Part shown: positions 46,956-55,132 of the stretch, in pieces
Numbering within the stretch: position 1 is the stretch's first letter
Layout: each line of letters opens with the position of its first letter
Source: Maricaulis sp034659015
GTDB lineage: Bacteria > Pseudomonadota > Alphaproteobacteria > Caulobacterales > Maricaulaceae
Length of the DNA: 64,000 nucleotides
Assembly: GCA_034659015.1 (NCBI GenBank)
Contig: JAYEGL010000001.1
Location: 434,001-498,000, forward strand
Reading direction: 5' to 3'
Program-made: the position numbers and the translations under genes
Notes under the pieces: generated by a model
The model's input: the letters and a program-made list of their open reading frames with translations, nothing else
Told to the model about the DNA's origin: nothing
Database searches by the model: none

Positions 46956-48164
46956 ATGTCCGACAAAGTCGTTCTGTTCGAAAACGTGCATCCGCTCGCC
47001 GACCGCGCCTTCGAGGCGGCCGGGCTGAGCATCGAGCGCCACGCGGCGGCGCTGCCCATCGAGGATCTTCACGACCGGCTGACCGGCGCTTCGCTCGCCG
47101 GCATCCGTTCGCGCACGAAAATGAACAGGGCGGCCTTCGACGCGGCGCCTCACCTGCAGGCGCTGGGCTGTTTCTGCATCGGCACCAACCAGGTCGATCT
47201 GGTCACCGCCGAAGAACGCGGCATCCCGGTCTTCAACGGCCCCTTCGGCAATACCCGCTCCGTCGCCGAGCTGACCCTCGCCTCGATCATCATGCTGATG
47301 CGCGGCATTCCCATGCGGTCCGCCGCGGCGATGCGCGGGGAATGGATGAAGTCCGCCACGAATTCCCATGAGGTGCGCACCAAGAAGCTGGGCATTGTCG
47401 GCTACGGCAATATCGGCTCCCAGCTTTCCGTGCTGGCCAGCGGCCTGGGCATGCATGTCTATTTCTACGATCTGGAACCCAAGCTGGCACACGGCAATGC
47501 GCGCGCCTGCGGCTCGCTGGACGAGCTGCTGGAGCTGTGCGACGTGGTGACGCTGCACGTGCCGTCCACCGACCAGACGCGCGGCATGATGGACAGGGCG
47601 GCGATCTCGAAGATGAAAGAGGGTGCCATCCTGATCAACCAGGCGCGCGGCGATCTTGTCGATATCGACGCCCTCGCCGAGGCGCTGGAAAGCGGCCATC
47701 TCCTCGGCGCCGCCGTCGACGTCTTCCCCAAGGAGCCGGCCTCCAAGGACGAGGCATTCGTTTCGCCCCTGCAACGGTTCGAGAATGTCATCCTGACGCC
47801 GCATATCGGCGGCTCCACGCTGGAAGCCCAGGCCTCCATCGGCGAGGATGTGTCGGGCAAGCTGGCGCGCTATCTCGCCCAGGGCGCCACGAAGGGCGCG
47901 GTCAACGTGCCGGAGATCGAGCCGGGCGAGATCAAGCCGGGCCGTGTGCGCCTGTTGAGCTTCCACGCCAATGCGCCGGGCTTCCTGACGCGGCTCAACG
48001 AGGCGATCTCCTCCACTTCGGCCAATATCGCCGCCCAGCGCCTGGAGACGCGCAACGGGCTGGGCTATGTGGTCTCCGACCTGGAAGGCCCGATCCCGGA
48101 CGATTTCCTCGACCGCGTGAACGCGCTGGAAGGCTCGATCCGGGCCAGGCTGATCCGGCCGTAG
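46956..48164 (+). CDS. serA: D-3-phosphoglycerate dehydrogenase
   Basis: The 402-residue enzyme makes the first step of serine synthesis, oxidising 3-phosphoglycerate with NAD. Features are CIGTNQVDLVTAEERGIPVFN, split across substrate and nucleotide domains, the NAD site LGIVGYGNIGSQLSVLA, the catalytic region INQARGDLVDIDAL and ILTPHIGGSTLEAQ. A C-terminal ACT domain (FLTRLNEAISSTSANIAAQ) probably mediates feedback by serine. The length and ACT domain match the E. coli type. serB lies 0.9 kb away on the opposite strand. Confidence 0.95.
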   Translation: MSDKVVLFENVHPLADRAFEAAGLSIERHAAALPIEDLHDRLTGASLAGIRSRTKMNRAAFDAAPHLQALGCFCIGTNQVDLVTAEERGIPVFNGPFGNTRSVAELTLASIIMLMRGIPMRSAAAMRGEWMKSATNSHEVRTKKLGIVGYGNIGSQLSVLASGLGMHVYFYDLEPKLAHGNARACGSLDELLELCDVVTLHVPSTDQTRGMMDRAAISKMKEGAILINQARGDLVDIDALAEALESGHLLGAAVDVFPKEPASKDEAFVSPLQRFENVILTPHIGGSTLEAQASIGEDVSGKLARYLAQGATKGAVNVPEIEPGEIKPGRVRLLSFHANAPGFLTRLNEAISSTSANIAAQRLETRNGLGYVVSDLEGPIPDDFLDRVNALEGSIRARLIRP

Positions 48165-48171
48165 GGCGCTC

Positions 48172-48210
48172 GGGCATCTCGCCGGTTCCAAAACCGGAAG
48201 GGTGCCCGCA
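48172..48210. repeat. Nested hairpin after serA
   Basis: GGGCA (about 48172-48176) and TGCCC (about 48202-48206) enclose an inner perfect stem, CCGGTT (48182-48187) and AACCGG (48192-48197). It follows the serA stop within 10 bp. No strong T run follows, so terminator function is uncertain. Confidence 0.45.
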
Positions 48211-48244
48211 CGCCGTCCGGCCCCAGGCGCGATGGGCGTTTTCG

Positions 48245-48976
48245 CTAGGCCGGCGCCTGGCCGGAGAGGGCGGCGTCCCACTTCTTGCGGCTCAGCCCGG
48301 CCAGCAGCAGCCATGCGGTGAAGACAAATTCGGGCAGGGCGGCCGTCAGCAGCAGCAAGCTTCCCGCCCCGGTCAGCGCCGGTAGCGCGAAATGGACGAT
48401 TCCGAGCGTCAGGTAACTCAGTCCCGATACGCCCATGAGCACGCCCAGGACCGCCGGAAAATAGCCGGACCGGAACAGCAGCACGCCGAGCGCGGCGCCG
48501 TACAGGCCGAACACCGTCAGGCCGAGAACATAGCCTTCACTGTGCAGCTCGAGTGCCGCGAGCGCGGCGACCTCGGCGGCCGGGCCGTCGAGCTGTGCGG
48601 CGAGCGGCGTTTCGCCAAGCAGTACGAGCGGTGCGATCATGGCGAGCACGTTCGCGCTCATCACCGCGACCATGACCAGCCGCACCGACAGGGCGAACAG
48701 CGCCAGACCGCGATCCACCGGTGACAGCAGGCGGTAGAAGGTCACGGCCAGGACGATGTCGAGGGCGAATACAAGCAGGTCCGCCATGATGCCCAGGCGG
48801 AAGAGCGTGTTCTGATCGCGGATCGCGCCGGCGGTTGCGCCGGCATCCTGCCAGTCGATCAGGACGCCCCGCACGGCCAGCTGGGCAAAGAGCCCGCACA
48901 GGATAATCGCGAGATAGGCCAGCCCCGAAAGGCGGGCGAGGGTGACGGGGTGGCGGGGTATTGAAGCGGCAGTCAT
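48245..48976 (-). CDS. DUF4386 family membrane protein
   Basis: The 243-residue protein has about seven membrane helices and opens with RLSGLAYLAIILCGLFAQLAVR, the characteristic DUF4386 start. It continues with NTLFRLGIMADLLVFALDIVLA in adjoining segments and ends with a Lys-containing tail. GGAG precedes ATG 48976. The function is unknown. It is convergent with serA, and a 22-bp perfect palindrome lies 60 bp upstream of its start. Confidence 0.85.
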   Translation of the reverse strand: MTAASIPRHPVTLARLSGLAYLAIILCGLFAQLAVRGVLIDWQDAGATAGAIRDQNTLFRLGIMADLLVFALDIVLAVTFYRLLSPVDRGLALFALSVRLVMVAVMSANVLAMIAPLVLLGETPLAAQLDGPAAEVAALAALELHSEGYVLGLTVFGLYGAALGVLLFRSGYFPAVLGVLMGVSGLSYLTLGIVHFALPALTGAGSLLLLTAALPEFVFTAWLLLAGLSRKKWDAALSGQAPA

Positions 48977-49035
48977 GCGGACTCCGTGGGCTGGTTTGAC
49001 TTGCCGCCAGCCTGGTCCGATCGCCTGTCGGAGTC

Positions 49036-49057
49036 TCGCCGATTTCGAAATCGGCGA
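49036..49057. promoter_or_regulatory. Perfect 22-bp palindrome between serB and the DUF4386 gene
   Basis: TCGCCGATTTC (49036-49046) is followed directly by its inverse GAAATCGGCGA (49047-49057). A run of five A follows on the + strand, giving T before, not after, the stem on the reverse strand. It is thus a poor terminator for serB and a plausible operator for the DUF4386 gene. Confidence 0.45.
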
Positions 49058-49090
49058 AAAAGAGCAGAAAAACCTGGCGCGCCGCGTGCG

Positions 49091-49765
49091 TCACACCCCC
49101 AGCAGCTTGCCCAGACCGTCCACGCTGCGCACATAGTCCGCGCCGGCATATTCACAGGCCGCCACCACGACGTCGCGCCGGGCGATCAGGCCGAAGCCGA
49201 TGAAGCGGTCGGCCGCGCCGCTCTCGAAGGCCTCGAAATCGGTCATCCCGTCGCCGACGACAATGGTTTCCGTGCTGGTCGAGGCGATGCGGTCGAGCAC
49301 GTCCGCCTTGCCGCCATTGCGCGAAAGCGGACTGCCGATATCCAGACCCACGACACGCTCGTCCTGCCAGACGAAGCGGTTGGCGTGGATGTCGCCGCGC
49401 TGGAAACCCAGATCGCCCAGGACCGGCTCGATCAGGTCGGCAAAGCCGCCGGAGATGGCGTGCAGCCGGTCGCCGCGCCCGCGCAGCTTGCCCAGAAGGG
49501 GCGCCATGCCGGGCGTGATGCGCTTGCGCAGGAGCTCGGCGATCGCGTCGACGCCGTCCTTGTCGAGCGCCGCCAGCTTGAGCCGGGCCTCCAGACTGTC
49601 GCGCAGGGCCATGCGGCCGGTCATGCCGGCATTGGTGATCTCGTGCAGGCGGCGGCGCGCCTCCGCGCCGTCCGGGTGCGCCTTGAGGGCGGCTTCCAGG
49701 GCCGTGTCCAGGGATTCCACGCGCAACAGGGTGGAATCCACGTCGAAGGCAATCAGTCTGTCCAA
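49091..49765 (-). CDS. serB: Phosphoserine phosphatase-like HAD hydrolase
   Basis: The 224-residue HAD phosphatase has motif I AFDVDSTLL, motif II AISGGFADLI, Lys in SRNGGKADVL and motif IV VVGDGMTDFEA. The cap helices FALRDSL/RMALRDSLEARLKL fit SerB. It would release serine from phosphoserine, completing the route from SerA. The only good in-frame start is TTG 49765, since upstream sequence belongs to the msrA-serB spacer and has no conserved look. It lies 83 bp downstream of msrA on the same strand. Confidence 0.85.
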   Translation of the reverse strand: MDRLIAFDVDSTLLRVESLDTALEAALKAHPDGAEARRRLHEITNAGMTGRMALRDSLEARLKLAALDKDGVDAIAELLRKRITPGMAPLLGKLRGRGDRLHAISGGFADLIEPVLGDLGFQRGDIHANRFVWQDERVVGLDIGSPLSRNGGKADVLDRIASTSTETIVVGDGMTDFEAFESGAADRFIGFGLIARRDVVVAACEYAGADYVRSVDGLGKLLGV

Positions 49766-49848
49766 AGGCGCACCCTGTCGATGGTCGGGGCCTTGCGCGG
49801 CCGCAGCAGCAGACTCTCCGACGGCGGCGCCGGGCGCAACCGCAACCC

Positions 49849-50502
49849 TCAGGCCGTCACCCCGATCCCGATCGGGCAGACCACACCGGTGCCGCCGATC
49901 CCGCAATAGCCGTCGGGATTCCTGGCCAGATACTGCTGGTGATAGTCCTCGGCATAATAGAAGGGGCCGGCCGGCGCGATCTCCGTGGTGATGGCGCCGT
50001 GGCCCGCCGCGTCCAGCTCGGCCTGGTAGCGCGCCAGGCTTTCCCGCGCCGCCTCGGCCTGGGCGCCGGTCGTGGTGTAGATGGCCGAGCGGTACTGCGT
50101 GCCCAGATCGTTGCCCTGCCGCATGCCCTGGGTCGGGTCGTGGCCTTCCCAGAAAATCTTGAGCACATCCTCCAGCGCAATCAGCGACGGGTCGTAGATC
50201 ATGCGCACCACCTCGGCATGCCCCGTGGCGCCGGAACACACCTCCTCATAGGTCGGATGGGGCGTCACACCGCCGGCATAGCCCGCCGCCGTGTGCCACA
50301 CGCCCGGCGTTTGCCAGAAAATCCGCTCCACGCCCCAGAAACAGCCCATGCCGAAGACGATTTCCGCCATGCCCTCGGGCACGCCGGTCTTGAGATCGCG
50401 GCCGGTGACGAAATGCGTCTGCGCCGTCGCGATCGGCGTATCGCGGCCGGGCAGGGCCCTGTCGGCGGAAACGAGCTGGGACTTCCAGACGGGGTCGGAC
50501 AT
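49849..50502 (-). CDS. msrA: Peptide methionine (S)-S-oxide reductase
   Basis: The 217-residue enzyme repairs oxidised methionine. The catalytic motif GMGCFWGVERIFWQTPGV carries the nucleophile Cys, and GYAGGVTPHPTYEEVCSGATGH follows in two adjoining blocks. HDPTQGMRQGNDLGTQYRSA is also typical. The C-terminal CGIGGTGVVCP contains two further Cys, possibly the resolving residues. ATG 50502 follows GGAG. Confidence 0.96.
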   Translation of the reverse strand: MSDPVWKSQLVSADRALPGRDTPIATAQTHFVTGRDLKTGVPEGMAEIVFGMGCFWGVERIFWQTPGVWHTAAGYAGGVTPHPTYEEVCSGATGHAEVVRMIYDPSLIALEDVLKIFWEGHDPTQGMRQGNDLGTQYRSAIYTTTGAQAEAARESLARYQAELDAAGHGAITTEIAPAGPFYYAEDYHQQYLARNPDGYCGIGGTGVVCPIGIGVTA

Positions 50503-50601
50503 GGGACGCTCCAATAATCGCGGTCTTGCCCTGCAAAGATAGGTGCGCGCGCGCCGAATGCCACCATCTGCAGCGGCGGCAGGAACATGCTGACTCTATC
50601 C

Positions 50602-50629
50602 TTGCCCCTCGCGTCCCGATGGGTATAGT
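50602..50629 (+). promoter_or_regulatory. Promoter of tRNA-Ser
   Basis: TTGCCC (50602-50607) and TATAGT (50624-50629) with a 16-bp spacer lie 14 bp before the mature tRNA 5' end. The -10 box is a strong match. Confidence 0.65.
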
Positions 50630-50642
50630 CCGCGCCTCCTGC

Positions 50643-50732
50643 GGTGAGGTGGCCGAGTGGTCGAAGGCGCACGCCTGGAACGCGTGTAGGCGGGGAACCG
50701 TCTCGTGGGTTCGAATCCCACCCTCACCGCCA
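50643..50732 (+). tRNA. tRNA-Ser(GGA)
   Basis: The 90-nt class II tRNA has acceptor stem GGTGAGG paired with CCTCACC, discriminator G and encoded CCA. The D-loop is GGCCGAGTGGTCGAAGG, the anticodon is GGA at 50677-50679 in the loop CTGGAAC, the variable arm is long as in serine tRNAs, and the T arm is GTGGGTTCGAATCCCAC. It reads UCC and UCU codons. It borders the aromatic-catabolism operon, which starts 55 bp beyond it. Confidence 0.96.
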
Positions 50733-50787
50733 GCTTTTCCTGGCCTAGCGAAGACTGACAGACGGCGCGGCGAAGGGGCTCGCGGGA

Positions 50788-51777
50788 TCAGGCGAATTCC
50801 TCCGTGTCGATTGTCCTTTGCATCGCCGGGGAGTAGCGCGGGCCTGAGACGGTGTCGCGGTTTACCAGGGTGTCGAGGCGGTCCAGGACGGTTTGCGGGA
50901 CCGCAAGCCCGGCGGCCGAGACATTTTCCGCCAGATGAGCCGAATTCGTTGTGCCTGGAATGGCATGGACATGCGGCCCCCGGGAGAGCAGCCAGGCGAG
51001 CGAGAGCTGGGCCGGCGCCATGCCCAACTGGCTGGCGATCGCATTGAACCGGTCGACGAGGGCCAGGTTGGCCGGCCAGTGTTCGGCACTGAAGCGCGGC
51101 TGGCCGCGGCGCAGATCGTTTTCGGTGAGGCTTTCCGGGTCGCGGATTGCCCCGGCGAAGACGCCGCGGGCAACGGGCGAGAAGGCGACGAAGGCGACCC
51201 CCAGTTCCCGGCAGGCGTCCAGCACCGCGATCTCGGCATTGCGTGACCAGAGGGAATACTCGGTCTGCATCGCTGCGACCGGGTGTTCGGCATGGGCCCG
51301 GCGCAGCGTGTCGGCGGACATTTCGGACAGGCCGATCGCGCCGATCTTGCCGTCGCGGACCAGTTCGGCGAGCGCTCCGACGCTCTCTTCGATCGGCGTG
51401 TCGAAGTCGCGCCGGTGCAGGTAGTAGAGATCGATACGGTCGGTCTGCAGGGATTGCAGACTGGTCTCGACGGCCGCGCGGATCGTTTCCGGCCGGCCGT
51501 CGATACGCCGTGTCTCGCCGTCGATGACGATACCGCATTTCGAGGCGAGCAGGACGCCCTCGCGCCGCCCCTTCAGGGCCTTGCCGAGCAGCAATTCGTT
51601 CCTGCCCAGCCCGTAGAGACGGGCCGTATCGAGATGGATGTACCCCATGTCCAGGGCCTGGTGGACGAGCCGGATTCCCTCCGCCTCGGACGGCGGGTGT
51701 CCGTAGGCGTGGGAGAGCGACATGCAGCCCAGCCCGATGGGGTGAACCTGGTGGCCGGCGAGGGTGCGAAGCGTCAT
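50788..51777 (-). CDS. Aldo/keto reductase, last gene of the lig operon
   Basis: The 329-residue protein is an NADPH-dependent TIM-barrel reductase: GLGCMSLSHAYG, HLDTARLYGLGRNE with the catalytic Asp and Tyr, ASKCG with Lys, DLYYLHRRD with His, and AIPGTTNSAHLAEN for cofactor binding. ATG 51777 overlaps the pobA stop by ATGA, tying it to aromatic catabolism. It may reduce an aromatic aldehyde or detoxify a pathway aldehyde. The substrate is inference only. Confidence 0.9.
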   Translation of the reverse strand: MTLRTLAGHQVHPIGLGCMSLSHAYGHPPSEAEGIRLVHQALDMGYIHLDTARLYGLGRNELLLGKALKGRREGVLLASKCGIVIDGETRRIDGRPETIRAAVETSLQSLQTDRIDLYYLHRRDFDTPIEESVGALAELVRDGKIGAIGLSEMSADTLRRAHAEHPVAAMQTEYSLWSRNAEIAVLDACRELGVAFVAFSPVARGVFAGAIRDPESLTENDLRRGQPRFSAEHWPANLALVDRFNAIASQLGMAPAQLSLAWLLSRGPHVHAIPGTTNSAHLAENVSAAGLAVPQTVLDRLDTLVNRDTVSGPRYSPAMQRTIDTEEFA

Positions 51778-52943
51778 AAGGGCAGCCCGATATAATTCTC
51801 GGCAATCGTGGTCTGCGCCGCCCGGGACGAGGCGATGTAGTCGAGTTCGGCCCGCTGCATCTTGCGTCCGAAGGCGCCGCTGTCGGGAAAGCGGTGCATC
51901 AGATTGGTCAGGGTCCAGGAAAAGCGTTCGGATTTCCAGACCCGGGCCAGCGCGGTTTCCGAATAGGTGTCGATACCGCTGACGTCGTTGTCCCTGAACC
52001 AGGCAATCAGCGCGCGCGACAGGTAGGCCACGTCGGAGGAGGCCAGGTTGAGCCCCTTGGCGCCCGTCGGCGGCACGATATGGGCGGCGTCGCCGGCGAG
52101 GAAGAGGCTGCCGTAGCGCATGGGCTCGAAGACGAAGGACCGCAGCGGCGCGATGGATTTCTCCAGGGCCGGCCCGCGGGTCACGCGGGCGCCGGCGACG
52201 GGGCCCAGGCGCAGGATCAGCTCGTCCCACAGCCGGTCGTCCGGCCAGTCTTCCACCCTTTCGTCGAGGGAGACCTGGATGTAGTAGCGGCTGCGCGTAC
52301 GCGAGCGCATCGAGGCGAGGGCGAATCCGTTTTCGTGATTGGCGTAGATCAGCTCGTCATTGCAGGGCGGCACGTCCGCCAGGATGCCCAGCCAGCCAAA
52401 GGGATAGACGCGTTCGAACGTGTTGCCTGGATTCTCGGGGATCGATTGGCGGGAGACGCCGTGGAAGCCGTCGCATCCCGCGATGAAACGGGCGTCGAGC
52501 CGATGGGTGGCGCCGTCCTTCTCGTAGGTGACCCAGGGCCGGTCGCTGTCGATATCGTGGAGGGTCACGTTCTCCGCTTCGTAGACGACGTCCAGGCCAC
52601 GCCGGGATGCGGCATCCATCAGGTCGCGGGTCACCTCGGTCTGGCCGTAAACCATGACCGAGTGACCGGTCAGCTCCTGCAGGTCGATATGGATCAGCCG
52701 GTCGCCATCGGCGAGGTAGAAGCCCTCGTGCGCCAGGCCCTCGGCATGCATCCGTTCGCCCAGGCCGAGCTGGTCCATCACGTCGACCGAGATCTGTTCC
52801 AGCACGCCGGCCCGGATGCGCGAGAGCACATAGTCGGCGGACTTGCGTTCCAGGATGACGGCATCGACCCCGGCCTGCCGGAGCAGGTGCCCCAGCATCA
52901 GGCCGGCCGGACCGGCTCCGATGATGGCGACCCCGGTCTTCAT
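51774..52943 (-). CDS. pobA: 4-hydroxybenzoate 3-monooxygenase
   Basis: The 389-residue FAD monooxygenase makes protocatechuate from 4-hydroxybenzoate with NADPH and O2. It opens with the FAD site VAIIGAGPAGLMLGHLL. It has LSRIRAGVLEQ (substrate-side), the DG motif ARFIAGCDGFHGVSR, and the second FAD motif LFLAGDAAHIVPPTGAKGLN. It overlaps ligC upstream and the aldo/keto reductase downstream by 4 nt each. It feeds the ring-cleavage genes of the same operon. Confidence 0.95.
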   Translation of the reverse strand: MKTGVAIIGAGPAGLMLGHLLRQAGVDAVILERKSADYVLSRIRAGVLEQISVDVMDQLGLGERMHAEGLAHEGFYLADGDRLIHIDLQELTGHSVMVYGQTEVTRDLMDAASRRGLDVVYEAENVTLHDIDSDRPWVTYEKDGATHRLDARFIAGCDGFHGVSRQSIPENPGNTFERVYPFGWLGILADVPPCNDELIYANHENGFALASMRSRTRSRYYIQVSLDERVEDWPDDRLWDELILRLGPVAGARVTRGPALEKSIAPLRSFVFEPMRYGSLFLAGDAAHIVPPTGAKGLNLASSDVAYLSRALIAWFRDNDVSGIDTYSETALARVWKSERFSWTLTNLMHRFPDSGAFGRKMQRAELDYIASSRAAQTTIAENYIGLPL

Positions 52944-53881
52944 TTCATTCCCTCTTCCAGCCGGTGCAGCACCTCGTAGCAGGGCAGGACCTGGGCGACG
53001 GAGCCGTTCGGCTCGCGGCCTTCGCGGATCGCGGCGATGAATTCGCGGTCCTGCAGCTCGATCCCGTTCATGGAAACGTCGACCCGGGAGACATCGACCG
53101 GTTCCTCGCGCCCGGTGACGAGATCGTCGTAGCGGGCGATATAGGTGCCGTTGTCGCAGATGTAGCGGAAGAAGGTGCCCAGCGGCCCGTCATTGTTGAA
53201 GGACAGGGAGAGGGTGCAGATCTTCCCGCTTTCCGTCTTGAGCTGGATCGACATGTCCATGGCGATGCCGAGTTCGGGATGGCGCGGTCCTTCGACGGCC
53301 TGGGCGACGGTGACTTTTTCACCGGTCTGGTACTGGAACAGGTCCACCGTATGCGCGGCGTGGTGCCAGAGCAGATGATCGGTCCAGCTGCGCGGTTCGC
53401 CCTTGGCGTTGATGTTGGAGCGGCGGAAGAAGTAGGTCTGCACGTCCATCTGCTGGACCGACAATTCGCCGGCCCGGATGCGCTTGTGGACCCATTGATG
53501 GGACGGGTTGAAGCGGCGCGTATGGCCGACCATGCAGACGAGGCCGGTCTCCTTCTGCTTGGCCATCACGGCCTGGGCGTCGGCCCAGCTGTCGGCCAGC
53601 GGGATCTCCACTTCGACATGCTTGCCCGCCTCCATGCAGGCAATGGCCTGTTTGGCGTGCATCTGGGTGGGGGTGCACAGGATGACCGCGTCGACATCGT
53701 CGCGCGCGAGCGCGTCCTCGAGTTCGGTGCTCACATGTCCGATGCCGTGTTTGTCGGCCACGGCCCGGGTCGGTTCCAGGGTGCGGCCGACCAGGCTCAC
53801 GACGTCTACGCCGTCGATCTGCTTCAGCCCGTCGAGGTGTTTCTCTCCGAAGGCGCCAGCGCCGGCGAGTGCGAGTTTCAT
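52940..53881 (-). CDS. ligC: 4-carboxy-2-hydroxymuconate-6-semialdehyde dehydrogenase
   Basis: The 313-residue Gfo/Idh/MocA-type enzyme oxidises the hemiacetal of the ring-cleavage product to 2-pyrone-4,6-dicarboxylate with NADP. It has the Rossmann start KLALAGAGAFGEKHLDGL, ILCTPTQMHAKQAI, HVEVEIPLADS and DHLLWHHAAHTVDLFQY near the active site. It follows ligB with a 4-nt overlap, in the standard ligABC order. Confidence 0.94.
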   Translation of the reverse strand: MKLALAGAGAFGEKHLDGLKQIDGVDVVSLVGRTLEPTRAVADKHGIGHVSTELEDALARDDVDAVILCTPTQMHAKQAIACMEAGKHVEVEIPLADSWADAQAVMAKQKETGLVCMVGHTRRFNPSHQWVHKRIRAGELSVQQMDVQTYFFRRSNINAKGEPRSWTDHLLWHHAAHTVDLFQYQTGEKVTVAQAVEGPRHPELGIAMDMSIQLKTESGKICTLSLSFNNDGPLGTFFRYICDNGTYIARYDDLVTGREEPVDVSRVDVSMNGIELQDREFIAAIREGREPNGSVAQVLPCYEVLHRLEEGMK

Positions 53882-54726
53882 TGGCTGTTCTCCAGTACGA
53901 TATGTCCCACCGCCGTGTTCGACGCCGGGACGTGGTAGTGGCGGTGCAGTTCGCGGACCTGGCCCTGCAGCGCGCCGCGCATGACCAGCCACATCACCAT
54001 TTCGATGCCCTCCGAACCTGTCTCTCGCAGGTATTCGATGTGCGGGATGTGGCGCAGCCGCTGGGGATCCGCGGTCAGGTCGTCGAGGAAGCGTTCGTCC
54101 CATTCCCGGTTGATCAGGCCGGCCCGCGGTCCCTGCAGCTGGTGGCTCATGCCGCCGGTTCCCCAGATCTGTACGTTGAGGTCTTCCGGATAGCTCGCGA
54201 CGGCGCGGGCGATGGCTTCGCCGAGCATCCAGCAGCGATTGCCCGACGGGACGGGATAGGTGACGACATTCACCGCCAGCGGCACCACTTTGACCGGCCA
54301 GGCCCCGGGCTGGCCGAACATGGCGGACAGGGGGACGGTGAGGCCGTGGTCGACATCCATCTTGTTGATGATGGTCATGTCGAACTCGTCGAGGATACAG
54401 CTCTGGGCGATGTGCCAGGCGAAATCCGCATCGTTTTCGACCACCGGGACCGGACGCGGCCCCCAGCCTTCGTCGGCCGGCTGGAAGCGTTCCGCGCAGC
54501 CGATGGCGAAGGTCGGTATCAGGTTCATGTCGAAGGCGCTGGCGTGGTCGTTGTAGACCATGATCACCACGTCCGGCCTGTTCTCGGGCCGGGAGATCCA
54601 GTCCCGGGTCCAGTCATAGCCGGCGAAGATCGGCTTGAAATAATCCTGTTCCGTCTTGCCCTGGTCGATGGCCACGCCCAGCAGCGGGATGTGGCTCGTG
54701 GCGATGCCTGCGGTCAGCCTGGCCAT
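53878..54726 (-). CDS. ligB: Protocatechuate 4,5-dioxygenase, beta (catalytic) subunit
   Basis: The 282-residue extradiol dioxygenase opens ARLTAGIATSHIPLLGVAID, whose His is an iron ligand. VVIMVYNDHASAFDMNLIPTF is followed by a DVDHGLTVPLS segment, and WGTGGMSHQLQGPRAG is near the active site. With LigA it cleaves protocatechuate between C4 and C5 using ferrous iron. It starts 1 nt after the ligA stop. Confidence 0.96.
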   Translation of the reverse strand: MARLTAGIATSHIPLLGVAIDQGKTEQDYFKPIFAGYDWTRDWISRPENRPDVVIMVYNDHASAFDMNLIPTFAIGCAERFQPADEGWGPRPVPVVENDADFAWHIAQSCILDEFDMTIINKMDVDHGLTVPLSAMFGQPGAWPVKVVPLAVNVVTYPVPSGNRCWMLGEAIARAVASYPEDLNVQIWGTGGMSHQLQGPRAGLINREWDERFLDDLTADPQRLRHIPHIEYLRETGSEGIEMVMWLVMRGALQGQVRELHRHYHVPASNTAVGHIVLENSQ

Positions 54727-54727
54727 G

Positions 54728-55132
54728 TCAGCGGCCCTCCTTGATCGAGCGCACGCCTTCGGGCGACCGGCCGCCGGCCATCATCATCGCCTGATAGTCC
54801 TCGACGCTCATGCCGGTCATGGTCGATACGGCCTGGACGAAGGACTGGCCGTCGGTCGAGAAGATCTTGGCGAGGTAGTAGATATTACCCCCCAGATCGA
54901 GCATGCGGTTATAGTCGCGCGCCAGGACGGCCGCTTTCTGCGCGTCCGTCATCGGCCAGTCTTCCAGATAGGTTTTCTCGTCCGCCAGCCAGCGCTTGCG
55001 GTTCTCCGCCTTCATCAGGCTCATGGCGAACTGGTTGAGCCAGTAACCCTGGCGGGCGCGTTTCGTCGTGTAGACGCGCGTGCCGGGAATGTCGTCAAAC
55101 TGCGCCAGGTATTCGTGGATGTCGGTCTTCAT
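54728..55132 (-). CDS. ligA: Protocatechuate 4,5-dioxygenase, alpha subunit
   Basis: The 134-residue helical subunit covers the LigB active site. It has GTRVYTTKRARQGYWLNQF, DYNRMLDLGGNIYYLAKIF and QAVSTMTGMSVEDYQAMMM, all typical LigA sequences. ATG 55132 overlaps the ligI stop by 4 nt. ligB follows directly. Confidence 0.96.
   Translation of the reverse strand: MKTDIHEYLAQFDDIPGTRVYTTKRARQGYWLNQFAMSLMKAENRKRWLADEKTYLEDWPMTDAQKAAVLARDYNRMLDLGGNIYYLAKIFSTDGQSFVQAVSTMTGMSVEDYQAMMMAGGRSPEGVRSIKEGR

Noticed and set aside
49036..49057. The 22-bp palindrome as a standard rho-independent terminator for serB
   Set aside because: On the reverse strand the T run comes before the stem rather than after it.
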